Notes under the pieces: model-generated
What the model saw: only the letters and a program-made list of their open reading frames with translations
What the model was told of the DNA's origin: nothing
Databases searched by the model: none
In this document: positions 35,649 to 45,843 of the stretch, one piece after another
How the letters are laid out: every line of letters begins with the position of its first letter
Numbering within the stretch: position 1 is the first letter of the stretch
Position numbers and translations under genes: made by a program
Assembly: GCF_001042905.1 (NCBI RefSeq)
Contig: NZ_JYLB01000002.1
Coordinates: 62,001-126,000 of the forward strand
Reading direction: 5' to 3'
Source: Pseudomonas lini
GTDB taxonomy: Bacteria > Pseudomonadota > Gammaproteobacteria > Pseudomonadales > Pseudomonadaceae
Length of the DNA stretch: 64,000 nucleotides

Positions 35649-36380
35649 CTATTTTGGATAGAGCAATTTCATCAGGCGCTTATCTTTTTTGCTGAGCTTG
35701 CGGTTGATCGGGATTTCCCAGTCGCCCAGCGTCAATGTATTCGCCACCGGGTGGTGCATGATGGATTTTCTGTCGTAGGGGGTATAAATCGCATCGAGCG
35801 TGTTGAAGGGCGCAAACATGTTTCTGTCTACTTGTTGCCGGGTGAGTGGGTTCATTTCGCGGTTCTGATAAAACTCATACACTTTCGGTTTGTCCCAAGG
35901 GATATTCGCCTCTGGATGCTGGTGTTCATGCATTGCCCCCAGTGCATGGCCGAATTCGTGAATAACAATAACCTCGAAATCCTCATGTTCCGGTTTGACG
36001 CCCAGGTTCATGGTTGGCCAGTCGGGATGAATCAACAGCGCATCAGTACCCAGCATCGAACTGTTGTCGTTGTTTTTGGTGGCGATCCGAATGTCGCCTT
36101 GCAAGTCATCGACAAAATCAAAACTCAGGTTGATATACGGCAGCCACTGGCTGGCTGCGTTGATGATTTTCTGTTTGTGGTGCTCCTCTGGATTGTCCAT
36201 GAAGGCAATTTTCAAAGTGCGACTATTGGCCCAGAGTTTTGAATAGTTGACCACCGAGCGTTTACGGCGATGGGTGCTGGAGGATCCGGCATTGGCAGGG
36301 CTCTCATTAATGGCAGCGTCATAAGCTGCTTGATCGTCTGGCCACTGTATAAGCCTGCAGTGTAGAAGGTCGTTCATCAT
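35649..36380 (-). CDS. astacin-like zinc metalloprotease without signal peptide
   Basis: This 243-residue protease has the full metzincin zinc site HEFGHALGAMHEHQHP (His141, Glu142, His145, His151) and the Met-turn YDRKSIMHHP (Met209), as in astacins (M12A). A pro-region of about 50 residues with basic HRRKRS may be removed. No signal peptide is seen, so export would need another route. Both the gene and its flanks look AT-richer than the surroundings (45-55% G+C in the lines I counted), which suggests acquisition by transfer. It stands alone between the YffB-dapD unit and dapC. Confidence 0.85.
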   Translation of the reverse strand: MMNDLLHCRLIQWPDDQAAYDAAINESPANAGSSSTHRRKRSVVNYSKLWANSRTLKIAFMDNPEEHHKQKIINAASQWLPYINLSFDFVDDLQGDIRIATKNNDNSSMLGTDALLIHPDWPTMNLGVKPEHEDFEVIVIHEFGHALGAMHEHQHPEANIPWDKPKVYEFYQNREMNPLTRQQVDRNMFAPFNTLDAIYTPYDRKSIMHHPVANTLTLGDWEIPINRKLSKKDKRLMKLLYPK

Positions 36381-36509
36381 TGACTTCTTCCGTGAAGTTC
36401 AGAGTAAAAGTTTATTAAGGCGCAATGAGGCGCCCTGCAACAAGACTAAAGTCCAGTCGGCAGGCGGGTGAGGTATAAAGTTATATGAGTTGTAACTTGA
36501 TATGCGAAG

Positions 36510-36539
36510 TGCCCGCGCCAGATTGCCTGGCACGGGCAT
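36510..36539. terminator. hairpin downstream of dapC
   Basis: TGCCCGcGCCAG and CTGGCaCGGGCA form an interrupted stem of 11 pairs with a short loop, directly after the dapC stop on the minus strand. It has no long T run. Confidence 0.5.
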
Positions 36540-36546
36540 TCAGGGG

Positions 36547-37746
36547 TTACTTGTGGCGAGTAATGAAAGCGCGAATCCGTTCAGCCGCTTCTACGCATTC
36601 AGCCAGCGGTGCCACTAGCGCCAACCGCACGCGCCCGGCCCCCGGATTGACGCCATCCACGTCGCGGGACAAGTAGGAGCCCGGCACTACAGTCACGTGT
36701 TCCTCGGCAAACAGGTCACGGCAGAACGCCGCATCATCTCCATTCACACTAGGCCATAGGTAGAACCCACCGTCCGGGCGCTGTACATTCATCACCGGGC
36801 TGAGAATCTCCAGCACCGCATCATATTTCTCGCGATACAGCGCACGATTGGCGCGCACATGCACTTCATCATTCCATGCGGCAACGCTGGCCAGTTGGGT
36901 CTGAACCGGCATCGCGCAGCCGTGGTAGGTGCGATAGAGCAGGAAGCCTTTGAGAATGTCTGCGTCACCGGCGACAAAACCGGAACGCAGGCCCGGCAGG
37001 TTGGAGCGCTTGGACAGGCTGTGGAATACCACGCAACGCTTGAAGTCCTTGCGGCCCAGTTCGACGCAGGCGCTGAGCAGGCCCGGTGGCGGGGTCTGTT
37101 CATCGAAGTACAGTTCGCTGTAGCACTCGTCGGCGGCGATCACGAAGTCGTATTCGTCGGCCAGGGCGATCAGCTTCTTCAGGGTTTCGACCGGAATCAG
37201 TGCACCGGTCGGGTTGCCCGGTGAGCACAGGAACAGAATTTGGCAGCGCTTCCAGATGTCTGGTGAAACAGTGTCGAAGTCCGGGTTGAAGCCGTTTTCA
37301 TCCAGGCATGGCAAGTAGTGAGGCTTGGCCCCGGCCAGGAACGCGGCGCCTTCGTAGATTTGATAGAAGGGGTTCGGGCTGACCACCAAGGCATCGTCGC
37401 CACGGTTGACCACGGTCTGGGTGAAGGCGAACAGCGCTTCACGGGTGCCGTTGACCGGCAGTACGTTGCGCGCCGGGTCGAGCCAGCCATTCGGGATGCT
37501 GAAGCGACGTTCGCACCACGCGGCGATGGCTTCGCGCAGGGCCGGGATGCCGAGGGTGGTCGGGTACACGGCCATCTGATCCAGATTGCTTGCCAGGGCT
37601 TCGGCGACAAAGCTTGGCGAACGGTGTTTCGGCTCGCCGATGGACAGCGCGATGGCGCGTTTATCCGGGTTTGGCGTGACGCTGCCGAGCAGGGCGCGGA
37701 GCTTTTCGAACGGGTAGGGCTGCAACTGGTTCAGAGCGTTGTTCAT
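36547..37746 (-). CDS. dapC: succinyldiaminopimelate transaminase
   Basis: This 399-residue PLP-dependent class I aminotransferase is the DapC type of Pseudomonas, making N-succinyl-LL-diaminopimelate. It starts MNNALNQLQPYPFEKL at an ATG with GAGG before it. The substrate loop SIGEPKH, LCSPGNPTGALIP and PLP-binding FHSLSKRSNLPGLRSGF are seen. The longer frame upstream overlaps REP fragments and is discarded. glnD lies 122 bases upstream on the same strand. Confidence 0.94.
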   Translation of the reverse strand: MNNALNQLQPYPFEKLRALLGSVTPNPDKRAIALSIGEPKHRSPSFVAEALASNLDQMAVYPTTLGIPALREAIAAWCERRFSIPNGWLDPARNVLPVNGTREALFAFTQTVVNRGDDALVVSPNPFYQIYEGAAFLAGAKPHYLPCLDENGFNPDFDTVSPDIWKRCQILFLCSPGNPTGALIPVETLKKLIALADEYDFVIAADECYSELYFDEQTPPPGLLSACVELGRKDFKRCVVFHSLSKRSNLPGLRSGFVAGDADILKGFLLYRTYHGCAMPVQTQLASVAAWNDEVHVRANRALYREKYDAVLEILSPVMNVQRPDGGFYLWPSVNGDDAAFCRDLFAEEHVTVVPGSYLSRDVDGVNPGAGRVRLALVAPLAECVEAAERIRAFITRHK

Positions 37747-37790
37747 GGGGGCCTCGTTCAATGTGGGAGGGCTAATGTGGTGCAAGGGGG

Positions 37791-37836
37791 GGTGGTGAGG
37801 GGCAAGCCCCCTCATCACAACAAGCCCCTCGCCACA
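37791..37836. repeat. REP fragments between glnD and dapC
   Basis: GTGGTGAGGGGC-AA-GCCCCCTCATCAC is a near-perfect hairpin, followed by CAAGCCCCTCGCCACA, a second piece of the GGGGGCTTGCCCCC REP family. The arrangement looks like a decayed REP cluster. Confidence 0.65.
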
Positions 37837-37868
37837 CAAACTCGCTTCCACAGGGGAAAATTGTTGGT

Positions 37869-40571
37869 TCAGAAGCTGATTCGCGACAGTTTGATATCGG
37901 GTTCCTGGCTGACACTCAGCTGCTCGACGATTGCATCCTGCAAGCGGCTGCACAGCAACGGGTCGGACAGCGGCTGATTGTTCGCGTCGGTGATGAAGAA
38001 CACGTCTTCCACGCGCTCGCCCAGAGTGGCGATCTTGGCGTTCTGCAACGACAGGTCGAACTCAAGGAAGATCGTGCCGATCCGTGCCAACAACCCAGGA
38101 CGGTCGGGCGCACTGAGCTCCAACACGGTCACCGGACGCTGGGCGTCGTTGTGGATCGTCACCTGTGGCGCAAACGCGAAATGCTTGAGCTGGCGCGGCA
38201 CCCGACGCTGAATGATGGTCGGGTAGTTGTCCGGGTTGCGCAGGGCTTCGGTCAGGCCTTCACGGATCTGTTTGACCCGTGCCGGGTTGTCGCCGATCGA
38301 GTCGCCATCGGTGTCGAGCACGATATAGGTGTCGAGAGTGAACTGGCTGCTGGAGGTGATGACCCGGGCGTCGTGAATGTTCAGATTGAGCTGGTCCATC
38401 GCCGCCACGGTCACGGCGAAAAAGTCGTGCTGGTCCGGTGCATAAATGAAGATTTGCGTACCGCCCTCGAACTCGCGCTGGGTGGTTTCCTTGATCAGCA
38501 CCAGCGGGCCACCGTCGGCCGGCTGCTGCAGGATCGCATCCGTGTGCCAGGCCACGTCGCCGGCGGTGTGGCGCAGGAAGTAGTCATCGCCCAATTGCGC
38601 CCACAACTGCTCGACATCGTCCGGGTCGTTGCCGCCGCGTACCAGGATATCCAGCGCCGCGCTCTGGGTCTGGCGGATCTGCTCTTCACGATCCACCGGG
38701 TTTTCCAGGCCACGACGCAAGGCGCGCTTGGTCTCGGTGTAGAGCTGGCGCAACAGGCTAGCGCGCCAGGAGTTCCACAGTGTCGGGTTGGTTGCGTTGA
38801 TGTCCGCAACGGTCAGCACGTACAGATAATCGAGGCGGGTTTCATCGCCGACGGTCTGTGCGAAATCGTGGATCACGTGCGGGTCGGACAGGTCCTTGCG
38901 CTGGGCGGTGGTCGACATCACCAGATGGTTTTGCACCAGCCAGACGATCAGGCGGCTGTCCCACACCGGCAACTGATGGCGCTGGCAAAAAGCTTCAGCA
39001 TCCACGGCGCCGATTTCCGAGTGATCGCCATGCCGGCCCTTGCCGATGTCGTGGTACAGACCGGCCAGGTAAATCAGTTCGGGTTTGGGCAGTTTGGCCA
39101 TGAGCTTGCTGGCCAGCGGGAATTTTTCCGACACCTGGGTGTACTGCAGCTTACGCAGGTGCTTGATCAGGTTCAGGGTATGCGCGTCGACCGTATAGAT
39201 GTGAAACAGGTCATGCTGCATCTGCCCGACAATGAAACCGAACTCCGGCAGATAGCGCCCAAGGATGCCGTAGCGGTTCATCCGTCGCAGATTGCGGTGG
39301 ATGCCGATCTTGCACTTGAACAGCTCGATGAACAGGCTGGTATTACGAATATCGTTGCGGAAGTCGTCATCGATCAGATGACGATTCTCGCGCAGCAGGC
39401 GGATGGTATCGGCGCGTACGCCTTTGATCTCCGGTTGCTGGGCCATCAGCACAAAGATCTCGAGCATGGCGAATGGCGTACGGCGGAACACGTTGTCGCT
39501 ACGTGCCTCGATATAGCCGTCATGCAGCTGGAACCGCGAGTTGATCGGCTGCGGCGGCGCTTCGTCTTCGGGCGCGAGGATCACTTCTTCGAAGTGCTGA
39601 ATGATCAGGTCACTGAGTTGGGCAATGCTCATGACCACCCGGTAGTACTGCTGCATGAAGTTTTCGATGGCTTGCTTGGCGTCATTGCCTTCGAAACCCA
39701 GTAACCCGGCAATCGTGCGCTGGTGATCGAACAGCAAGCGGTCTTCGGAGCGGCCGGCGAGCATGTGCAGGGCGTAACGTACCTTCCACAAAAACTCCTG
39801 GGACGAGGCCAGCAGGGCGTTTTCGCTCTCCACCAGGAAGCCTTCGCCCGCCAGGGCTCGCAGGTTCAGGGTGCCGTACTGACGACGGGCGACCCAGAGA
39901 ATCGTCTGAATATCCCGAAGGCCACCGGGCGAGCCTTTGACGTTGGGTTCCAGGTTGTATTCAGTGTCGTTGTATTTGTGGTGACGGGCTTTCTGCTCAG
40001 CGCGTTTGGCCAAGAAGAATTCCTTGCTGGGCCACATGTGCTCGGTGCTGGTGACGTCCAGCATGCGCTGACGCAGGCGCTCAGGGCCGCAAATGGTGCG
40101 GCTTTCCATCAAATTGGTGACGACCGTCAGGTCGGCACGGGCCTCGACGGCGCATTCGTCCACCGAACGAACGCTCTGGCCGACTTCCAGGCCGATGTCC
40201 CACAGCAACGTCAGAAAGCGTTCGATGGAATCGCGAAAAATTTCGTGATCGGCGCTGTCCAGCAAAATCAGCAGATCGATGTCGGAATAGGGGTGCAGCT
40301 CGCCGCGACCGTAGCCGCCGACCGCCACCAGGGCGATATCGGCGTCTTCGCTCCAGTTAAACTGTTCCCAGGCTTGTTGCAGAATATTGTCGATAAACCA
40401 GGCGCGATCCTCGATCAGCCGGCGAATGTCCCGGCCACTGCGGAACCGCTCGTCGAGCACTTCGCGGGCCTGACGGATCGCCTTCTTGAAGGCAGCAATA
40501 GGGCTTGCCTTCAGGGCCAGTTCAGCCTGGAACTGGCCGCGGTCGAAGAGTTCGGGATCCACCTGCGGCAT
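37869..40571 (-). CDS. glnD: PII uridylyltransferase/uridylyl-removing enzyme
   Basis: This 900-residue bifunctional nitrogen sensor adds or removes UMP on PII proteins in response to glutamine. The domain order is clear: nucleotidyltransferase ([19 protein letters not shown], near 90-108), PII-UTase linker, HD hydrolase domain ([17 protein letters not shown]) and two C-terminal ACT domains (about 705-790 and 815-895). Length equals that of other pseudomonads. AAAGGA precedes the ATG. It is 45 bases downstream of map and probably part of one unit with it. Confidence 0.97.
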   Translation of the reverse strand: MPQVDPELFDRGQFQAELALKASPIAAFKKAIRQAREVLDERFRSGRDIRRLIEDRAWFIDNILQQAWEQFNWSEDADIALVAVGGYGRGELHPYSDIDLLILLDSADHEIFRDSIERFLTLLWDIGLEVGQSVRSVDECAVEARADLTVVTNLMESRTICGPERLRQRMLDVTSTEHMWPSKEFFLAKRAEQKARHHKYNDTEYNLEPNVKGSPGGLRDIQTILWVARRQYGTLNLRALAGEGFLVESENALLASSQEFLWKVRYALHMLAGRSEDRLLFDHQRTIAGLLGFEGNDAKQAIENFMQQYYRVVMSIAQLSDLIIQHFEEVILAPEDEAPPQPINSRFQLHDGYIEARSDNVFRRTPFAMLEIFVLMAQQPEIKGVRADTIRLLRENRHLIDDDFRNDIRNTSLFIELFKCKIGIHRNLRRMNRYGILGRYLPEFGFIVGQMQHDLFHIYTVDAHTLNLIKHLRKLQYTQVSEKFPLASKLMAKLPKPELIYLAGLYHDIGKGRHGDHSEIGAVDAEAFCQRHQLPVWDSRLIVWLVQNHLVMSTTAQRKDLSDPHVIHDFAQTVGDETRLDYLYVLTVADINATNPTLWNSWRASLLRQLYTETKRALRRGLENPVDREEQIRQTQSAALDILVRGGNDPDDVEQLWAQLGDDYFLRHTAGDVAWHTDAILQQPADGGPLVLIKETTQREFEGGTQIFIYAPDQHDFFAVTVAAMDQLNLNIHDARVITSSSQFTLDTYIVLDTDGDSIGDNPARVKQIREGLTEALRNPDNYPTIIQRRVPRQLKHFAFAPQVTIHNDAQRPVTVLELSAPDRPGLLARIGTIFLEFDLSLQNAKIATLGERVEDVFFITDANNQPLSDPLLCSRLQDAIVEQLSVSQEPDIKLSRISF

Positions 40572-40616
40572 CGATTGGCTTTCCTTTCTATAAAGCTGGG
40601 AACGGAGCGAGCGGGA

Positions 40617-41399
40617 TCAGGCCGAAACGCGCGGGATGGTGTCGTCGCTGCGCAGGGTGAAGATCTCGTAACCGGTTTCGGTCACCAGCAGGGTGTGTTC
40701 CCATTGTGCCGACAGCTTGCGATCCTTGGTAATGGCGGTCCAGCCGTCGCCCAGTACCTTGGTGTCGGCCTTGCCCTGGTTGATCATCGGCTCGATGGTG
40801 AAGGTCATGCCGGCTTTCAGCTCCATGCCGGTACCAGCGCGGCCGTAGTGCAGGATCTGCGGTTCTTCGTGGAACACCTTGCCAATGCCGTGGCCACAAA
40901 ACTCGCGAACCACCGAGAAGCCGTTCTTTTCCGCGTGCTTCTGGATGACTTCACCGATATCGCCCAGGCGGCAGCCGGGTTTGACCAGTTCGATGGCCTT
41001 GTACATGCATTCCTGAGTCACCTGGGACAGGCGCTCAGCCCAGACCGGCACGGTGCCGACGTGGAACATGCGGCTGGTGTCGCCGTGGTAGCCGTCCTTG
41101 ATCACGGTGACGTCGATATTCACGGTGTCGCCATCTTTCAGCGGCTTCTCGTTCGGGATGCCGTGGCAGACCACGTGGTTGATCGAGGTGCAGATCGACT
41201 TCGGGAAGCCCTTGTAGTTGAGCGGGGCAGGGATGGCTTTCTGCTCATTGACGATGTAGTCGTGGCAGATGCGGTCCAGTTCTTCGGTGGTGACACCCGG
41301 TTTGACATAATCGGCAATCATTTCCAGCACATCGGCGGCCAATTTGCCGGCGATCCGCATTTTTGCGATGTCCTCTGGGGTTTTGAGGGTGACGGTCAT
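40617..41399 (-). CDS. map: methionine aminopeptidase, type I
   Basis: This 260-residue cytosolic dimetal enzyme removes the N-terminal methionine of new proteins. Metal-binding residues occur in VNIDVTVIKDGYHGDTSRMF (two Asp), CGHGIGKVFHEEP (His), FTIEPMIN (Glu) and WEHTLLVTE (Glu). The ATG at 41399 gives the usual MTVTLKTPEDI start. The gene is divergent from rpsB, the conserved arrangement in proteobacteria. Confidence 0.96.
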   Translation of the reverse strand: MTVTLKTPEDIAKMRIAGKLAADVLEMIADYVKPGVTTEELDRICHDYIVNEQKAIPAPLNYKGFPKSICTSINHVVCHGIPNEKPLKDGDTVNIDVTVIKDGYHGDTSRMFHVGTVPVWAERLSQVTQECMYKAIELVKPGCRLGDIGEVIQKHAEKNGFSVVREFCGHGIGKVFHEEPQILHYGRAGTGMELKAGMTFTIEPMINQGKADTKVLGDGWTAITKDRKLSAQWEHTLLVTETGYEIFTLRSDDTIPRVSA

Positions 41400-41772
41400 A
41401 CAGGCTCTCTCTGCGCTCAATGGCGCCTTCTAAAACGAAATGGGCATTGCGCGAACAATTGTCGCGGCCCTGAAAAACACGATTCTATCAGACGATCAGC
41501 GCAAATCTGAGCCTCTGTGCATCGCTTCTCTCTATAGGATGGCGCATTCTGGGGGGATTCCAAGGCGGGGCTCAAAAGCATTCCCCAGGTTTTCAGAATC
41601 CGGGTTCCGTTTTTTTCTGCCTTGTGATATAAAATGCGCCGCTTTCCGGGGATACCCTGAAAAGCCTAAATCCACACACGTGTCGACACGATGACCTGGG
41701 TGCCTTCAGCTGAAGCTGCTGGTTGGTCATTGGGATACGTGGAGGCCAAACCCGACTTATTAAGGAACTATC
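41400..41772. promoter_or_regulatory. map-rpsB divergent region with rpsB promoter and leader
   Basis: This is a 373-base region. On the plus strand TGATATAAA at 41625-41633 is an extended -10; the -35 is poor. Transcription would begin near 41640, giving a leader of about 130 bases before rpsB that contains CACACGTGTCG and CTTCAGCTGAAG palindromes (41677-41690 and 41707-41718). In E. coli the rpsB leader mediates feedback by S2; the same is plausible here. A CGCGAACAATTGTCGCG palindrome near 41450 lies on the map side. Confidence 0.55.
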
Positions 41773-42510
41773 ATGTCCCAAGTCAACATGCGCGATATGC
41801 TGAAGGCCGGTGTGCACTTCGGTCACCAGACCCGTTACTGGAACCCGAAAATGGGTAAATACATTTTCGGCGCGCGTAACAAGATCCACATTATCAACCT
41901 TGAAAAAACCCTGCCAATGTTCAACGAAGCTCTGACTTTCGTAGAACGTCTGGCCCAGGGCAAAAACAAGATCCTGTTCGTCGGCACCAAGCGTTCCGCT
42001 GGCAAGATCGTTGCTGAAGAAGCAGCACGTTGCGGTTCGCCGTACGTCGATCACCGCTGGTTGGGCGGTATGCTGACCAACTTCAAAACCATCCGTGCTT
42101 CCATCAAGCGTCTGCGTGACCTTGAAGTGCAAGCCGAAGACGGTACTTTCGCCAAGCTGACCAAGAAAGAAGCGCTGATGCGCACTCGCGATCTTGAGAA
42201 GCTGGATCGTTCCCTGGGTGGTATCAAGGACATGGGCGGTCTGCCAGACGCTCTGTTCGTTATCGACGTTGATCACGAGCGCATCGCGATCACCGAAGCC
42301 AACAAGCTGGGCATCCCGGTTATCGGCGTAGTCGATACCAACAGCAGCCCGGAAGGCGTTGACTACATCATCCCAGGCAACGATGACGCAATCCGCGCTA
42401 TCCAGCTGTACATGGGTTCGATGGCTGACGCTGTTATCCGCGGTCGCAACCACGTTGCTGGCGGCACCGAGCAGTTCGTTGAAGAAGCTCCGGCAGCTGC
42501 AGCTGAGTAA
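41773..42510 (+). CDS. rpsB: 30S ribosomal protein S2
   Basis: This 245-residue protein of the small subunit starts [19 protein letters not shown] and contains the S2 signatures [14 protein letters not shown] and [12 protein letters not shown]. An AAGGAAC site precedes the ATG. The Ala-rich C-terminus (EEAPAAAAE) is normal for Pseudomonas. A strong hairpin separates it from tsf. Confidence 0.98.
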   Translation: MSQVNMRDMLKAGVHFGHQTRYWNPKMGKYIFGARNKIHIINLEKTLPMFNEALTFVERLAQGKNKILFVGTKRSAGKIVAEEAARCGSPYVDHRWLGGMLTNFKTIRASIKRLRDLEVQAEDGTFAKLTKKEALMRTRDLEKLDRSLGGIKDMGGLPDALFVIDVDHERIAITEANKLGIPVIGVVDTNSSPEGVDYIIPGNDDAIRAIQLYMGSMADAVIRGRNHVAGGTEQFVEEAPAAAAE

Positions 42511-42536
42511 TTGACGCCCTGGCGTTGACTCAGTAA

Positions 42537-42565
42537 GCAAAAAGGGGGCTTGGCCCCCTTTTTGC
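42537..42565 (+). terminator. intrinsic terminator/attenuator between rpsB and tsf
   Basis: GCAAAAAGGGGGC-TTG-GCCCCCTTTTTGC is a 13-base stem with a T tract. Since tsf lies 138 bases further, it probably sets the rpsB:tsf ratio rather than separating them completely. Confidence 0.85.
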
Positions 42566-42702
42566 CACCTCGAAAACCATTTGTCGGCAGCGCAGCTACA
42601 GCATTTGTAACGTGCAGCGGCTAACAAGGGTGGTTCGGGAAGAATTGAACGCCCGTTCGATCGGGTGGAATGGTTGAAAACCTATCCAAGAGGAATTTGA
42701 AA

Positions 42703-43566
42703 ATGGCAGAGATTACTGCAGCGTTGGTCAAAGAACTGCGCGAGCGTACTGGCGAAGGCATGATGGATTGCAAAAAGGCCTTGACCAAGGCCGGCGGCGA
42801 CATCGAAAAAGCCATTGATGACATGCGTGCTTCGGGCGCCATCAAGGCTGCCAAGAAAGCAGGCAACGTGGCTGCTGAAGGCGCGATCGCTCTTAAAGAA
42901 GACGGTAAAACCGCCGTTCTGCTGGAAGTGAACTCGCAGACCGACTTCCTGGCCCTGCAAGACGACTTCAAGGCATTTGTTGCTTCCAGCGTTGAAAAAG
43001 CGTTCGCTGACAAGCTGACTGACGTCGCTCCGCTGATCGAAGCTCAAGAAGCCAATCGTCTGGTTCTGGTCGGCAAGGTTGGCGAAAACGTCAACATCCG
43101 TCGCCTGGCTCGCGTTGAAGGTGATGTTGTTGGTGGTTACCTGCACGGCAACAAGATCGGTGTCGCGGTTGTTCTCAAGGGCGGCAACGTTGAGCTGGCC
43201 AAGGACATCGCTATGCACGTAGCGGCCACCAACCCTGAATTCCTGCTGCCATCGGAAGTTTCCGCTGAAGCGGTCGAGCGCGAGAAAGGCGTGTTCCTGA
43301 CCCTCAACGCTGACAAGATCGCCGGCAAGCCAGAAAACATTGTTGAAAACATGGTCAAAGGCCGTATCAGCAAGTTCCTGGCTGAAGCGAGCCTGGTTGA
43401 GCAGGCGTTCGTCAAGAACCCTGAAATCAAGGTTGGCGAACTGGCCAAGAAAGCCGGTGCAGAAATCGTTTCTTTCACCTACTTCAAAGTAGGCGAAGGC
43501 ATCGAGAAGCCGGTCGACAACTTCGCTGAAGAAGTTGCTGCCCAGCTGGCTGCCGCCAAGCAATAA
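42703..43566 (+). CDS. tsf: translation elongation factor Ts
   Basis: This 287-residue nucleotide-exchange factor recycles EF-Tu. It has the signatures LRERTGEGMMDCKKAL and EVNSQTDFLA, and the two core subdomains. The ATG at 42703 has AGAGGA before it and gives the family start MAEITAALVKEL; twelve codons of open frame upstream are not used. A terminator follows. Confidence 0.98.
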   Translation: MAEITAALVKELRERTGEGMMDCKKALTKAGGDIEKAIDDMRASGAIKAAKKAGNVAAEGAIALKEDGKTAVLLEVNSQTDFLALQDDFKAFVASSVEKAFADKLTDVAPLIEAQEANRLVLVGKVGENVNIRRLARVEGDVVGGYLHGNKIGVAVVLKGGNVELAKDIAMHVAATNPEFLLPSEVSAEAVEREKGVFLTLNADKIAGKPENIVENMVKGRISKFLAEASLVEQAFVKNPEIKVGELAKKAGAEIVSFTYFKVGEGIEKPVDNFAEEVAAQLAAAKQ

Positions 43567-43590
43567 GACGGTTTTTTAACTGTCGCCCTG

Positions 43591-43625
43591 AAGAGGCTGC
43601 CCGCTCACGCGCGCAGCCTCTTTTC
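43591..43625 (+). terminator. intrinsic terminator after tsf
   Basis: AAGAGGCTGC / GCAGCCTCTTTT make a 10-base stem with a 12-base loop, followed by TTTT. It lies 24 bases after the tsf stop. Confidence 0.85.
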
Positions 43626-43636
43626 AGATGGGGTTG

Positions 43637-43685
43637 CCAATTTTAATTGGTTTCCTTTTGGAACTGGCTTACAAAGCCATGTTCC
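43637..43685 (+). other. two adjacent inverted repeats upstream of pyrH
   Basis: CCAATT-TT-AATTGG (43637-43650) is followed by GGAACTGGCTT-aca-AAGCCA-t-GTTCC (43660-43685). They lie 90-140 bases before the pyrH start and could be operator sites or leader hairpins. Confidence 0.45.
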
Positions 43686-43776
43686 GATGGCGCTGAAGCA
43701 GTGCCAAGCTAGAGTGAACGCCAGCTGTAAACAGCTCGCAAAGAATTTTTAAAATACGCCGCAGGAGAGATTCGCA

Positions 43777-44520
43777 ATGGCTCAGCAGGGCAGTGGTTAT
43801 CAGGCTCGCTATAAACGCATTCTACTCAAGCTTAGCGGCGAGGCCCTGATGGGCTCGGAAGAGTTCGGGATCGACCCCAAAGTTCTGGATCGCATGGCGC
43901 TGGAAGTCGGCCAACTGGTCGGCATCGGTGTTCAGGTCGGTCTGGTGATCGGTGGCGGTAACCTGTTCCGTGGCGCAGCGCTCAGCGCGGCGGGCATGGA
44001 TCGGGTCACTGGCGATCACATGGGCATGCTGGCCACTGTGATGAACGCCCTGGCGATGCGTGATGCGCTGGAACGTGCCAATATCTCGGCCATCGTGATG
44101 TCGGCCATTTCCATGGTTGGCGTGACCGATCACTACGATCGCCGCAAAGCCATGCGCCACCTGAACGCCAAGGAAGTCGTGATTTTTGCGGCCGGTACTG
44201 GTAATCCGTTCTTCACCACGGATTCGGCAGCCTGCTTGCGTGCAATCGAAATCGACGCTGACGTCGTACTCAAGGCAACCAAGGTCGATGGCGTTTACAC
44301 GGCTGATCCATTCAAAGACCCGCATGCCGAGAAGTTCGATCATCTGACTTATGATGAAGTACTGGATCGCAAGCTGGGTGTAATGGACTTGACGGCTATC
44401 TGCTTGTGCCGCGACCACAAGATGCCGTTGCGCGTATTTAACATGAACAAGCCCGGCGCCCTGCTGAACATCGTACATGGCGGCGCTGAAGGGACCCTGA
44501 TCGAGGAAGGCCAACAATGA
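43777..44520 (+). CDS. pyrH: uridylate kinase
   Basis: This 247-residue amino-acid-kinase-fold enzyme phosphorylates UMP to UDP, feeding pyrimidine nucleotides and UDP-sugars for the cell wall. It has [34 protein letters not shown] and [18 protein letters not shown] precedes the start. The stop overlaps the frr start (ATGA). pyrG, the end of the same pathway, lies at 62811. Confidence 0.97.
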   Translation: MAQQGSGYQARYKRILLKLSGEALMGSEEFGIDPKVLDRMALEVGQLVGIGVQVGLVIGGGNLFRGAALSAAGMDRVTGDHMGMLATVMNALAMRDALERANISAIVMSAISMVGVTDHYDRRKAMRHLNAKEVVIFAAGTGNPFFTTDSAACLRAIEIDADVVLKATKVDGVYTADPFKDPHAEKFDHLTYDEVLDRKLGVMDLTAICLCRDHKMPLRVFNMNKPGALLNIVHGGAEGTLIEEGQQ

Positions 44521-45074
44521 TCAACGAAATCAAGAAAGACGCTCAAGAGCGCATGAAAAAATCCGTCGAATCGCTGGCGCACAACTTCGGTCGTATTCGT
44601 ACGGGCCAGGCGCACCCAAGCATTCTGGAAGGTGTGATGGTTCCGTACTACGGCTCCGACACTCCGATCAAACAGGTGGCGAACATCACCGTTAAAGACG
44701 CCCGTACCCTGCAAGTGGTTGCCTTTGAGCGCAACATGCTGGGTGCCGTCGACAAAGCCATCGGTAGCGCGGGTCTGAACCTCAACCCGACCAACCTCGG
44801 TGAGTTGCTGCTGATCTCCATGCCGGCCCTGACCGAAGAAACCCGCAAGGGCTTCACCAAGCAGGCTCGCGATGTCGCTGAAGATGCCCGTGTTGCGGTA
44901 CGCAACATCCGTCGTGATGCGAACAGCCAGCTCAAGGATCTGGTCAAGGAAAAGGAAATCAGCGAAGACGAAGAACGTCGCGCTACTGGCGAAATTGACG
45001 ATCTGACCAAAAAGTACGTGGCTGAAATCGACGCGAATTTGGCGCAGAAAGAAAAAGACCTGATGGCCGTATAA
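44517..45074 (+). CDS. frr: ribosome recycling factor
   Basis: This 185-residue two-domain factor, acting with EF-G, splits post-termination ribosomes. It starts [13 protein letters not shown], with [13 protein letters not shown] and the [11 protein letters not shown] domain II region, and the C-terminal helix ends QKEKDLMAV. Its ATG overlaps the pyrH stop and is preceded inside pyrH by GAGGAAGG, so the two are coupled. Confidence 0.98.
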   Translation: MINEIKKDAQERMKKSVESLAHNFGRIRTGQAHPSILEGVMVPYYGSDTPIKQVANITVKDARTLQVVAFERNMLGAVDKAIGSAGLNLNPTNLGELLLISMPALTEETRKGFTKQARDVAEDARVAVRNIRRDANSQLKDLVKEKEISEDEERRATGEIDDLTKKYVAEIDANLAQKEKDLMAV

Positions 45075-45087
45075 GGGTCACGTTTTA

Positions 45088-45843
45088 ATGGATAAGACAA
45101 AGCAGACTGCGCCGTCCGCGGTGCCGCGCCATGTCGCGATCATCATGGATGGTAATAATCGCTGGGCGAAAAAACGCTTTATGCCGGGTGTCGCCGGGCA
45201 TAAAGCGGGCGTGGATGCAGTGCGTGCGGTAATCGAGGTGTGTGCCGAGGCCAAGGTTGAAGTGTTGACCCTGTTCGCCTTCTCCAGCGAGAACTGGCAG
45301 CGCCCGGCCGATGAGGTCAGTGCCTTGATGGATTTGTTCTTCAAGGCATTGCGTCGCGAGGCCAAGCGCCTCAACGACAACAACATCAGTTTGCGCATCA
45401 TTGGCGATCGTTCGCGTTTTCACCCGGAGCTTCAGGCCGCCATGCGCGAAGCCGAGGCGATGACTGTCGGTGCAAACCGCTTTGTCCTGCAGATCGCCGC
45501 CAACTACGGTGGTCAGTGGGATATCGCGCAAGCCGCGCAGCGTCTGGCCCGAGAAGTTCAGGCCGGGCATCTGCGTCCGGAGGACATTACCCCTGAGCTG
45601 TTGCAAACCTGTCTGGCGACCGGTGATCTGCCGTTGCCGGACTTGTGCATCCGTACCGGTGGCGAGCATCGCATCAGCAACTTCCTGCTGTGGCAACTGG
45701 CTTATGCCGAGTTGTACTTCTCCGACCTGTTCTGGCCGGACTTCAAACACGACGCCATGCGCAATGCGCTAGCCGATTTCGCTTCTCGCCAGCGTCGCTT
45801 CGGTAAAACGAGCGAGCAGGTCGAGGCTGGAGCCCGGGTTTAA
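45088..45843 (+). CDS. uppS: undecaprenyl diphosphate synthase
   Basis: This 251-residue cis-prenyltransferase makes the C55 lipid carrier for peptidoglycan and O-antigen. It has IIMDGNNRWAKKRFMPG with the catalytic Asp, FAFSSENWQRP, and DLCIRTGGEHRISNFLLWQ. The stop overlaps the cdsA start (TAATG). A 13-base gap follows frr. dxr three genes downstream supplies its isoprenoid precursors. Confidence 0.96.
   Translation: MDKTKQTAPSAVPRHVAIIMDGNNRWAKKRFMPGVAGHKAGVDAVRAVIEVCAEAKVEVLTLFAFSSENWQRPADEVSALMDLFFKALRREAKRLNDNNISLRIIGDRSRFHPELQAAMREAEAMTVGANRFVLQIAANYGGQWDIAQAAQRLAREVQAGHLRPEDITPELLQTCLATGDLPLPDLCIRTGGEHRISNFLLWQLAYAELYFSDLFWPDFKHDAMRNALADFASRQRRFGKTSEQVEAGARV

Noticed and set aside
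38151..39704. 517-residue frame antisense to glnD
   Set aside because: Same codon-bias effect; no start signal and no recognisable domain.
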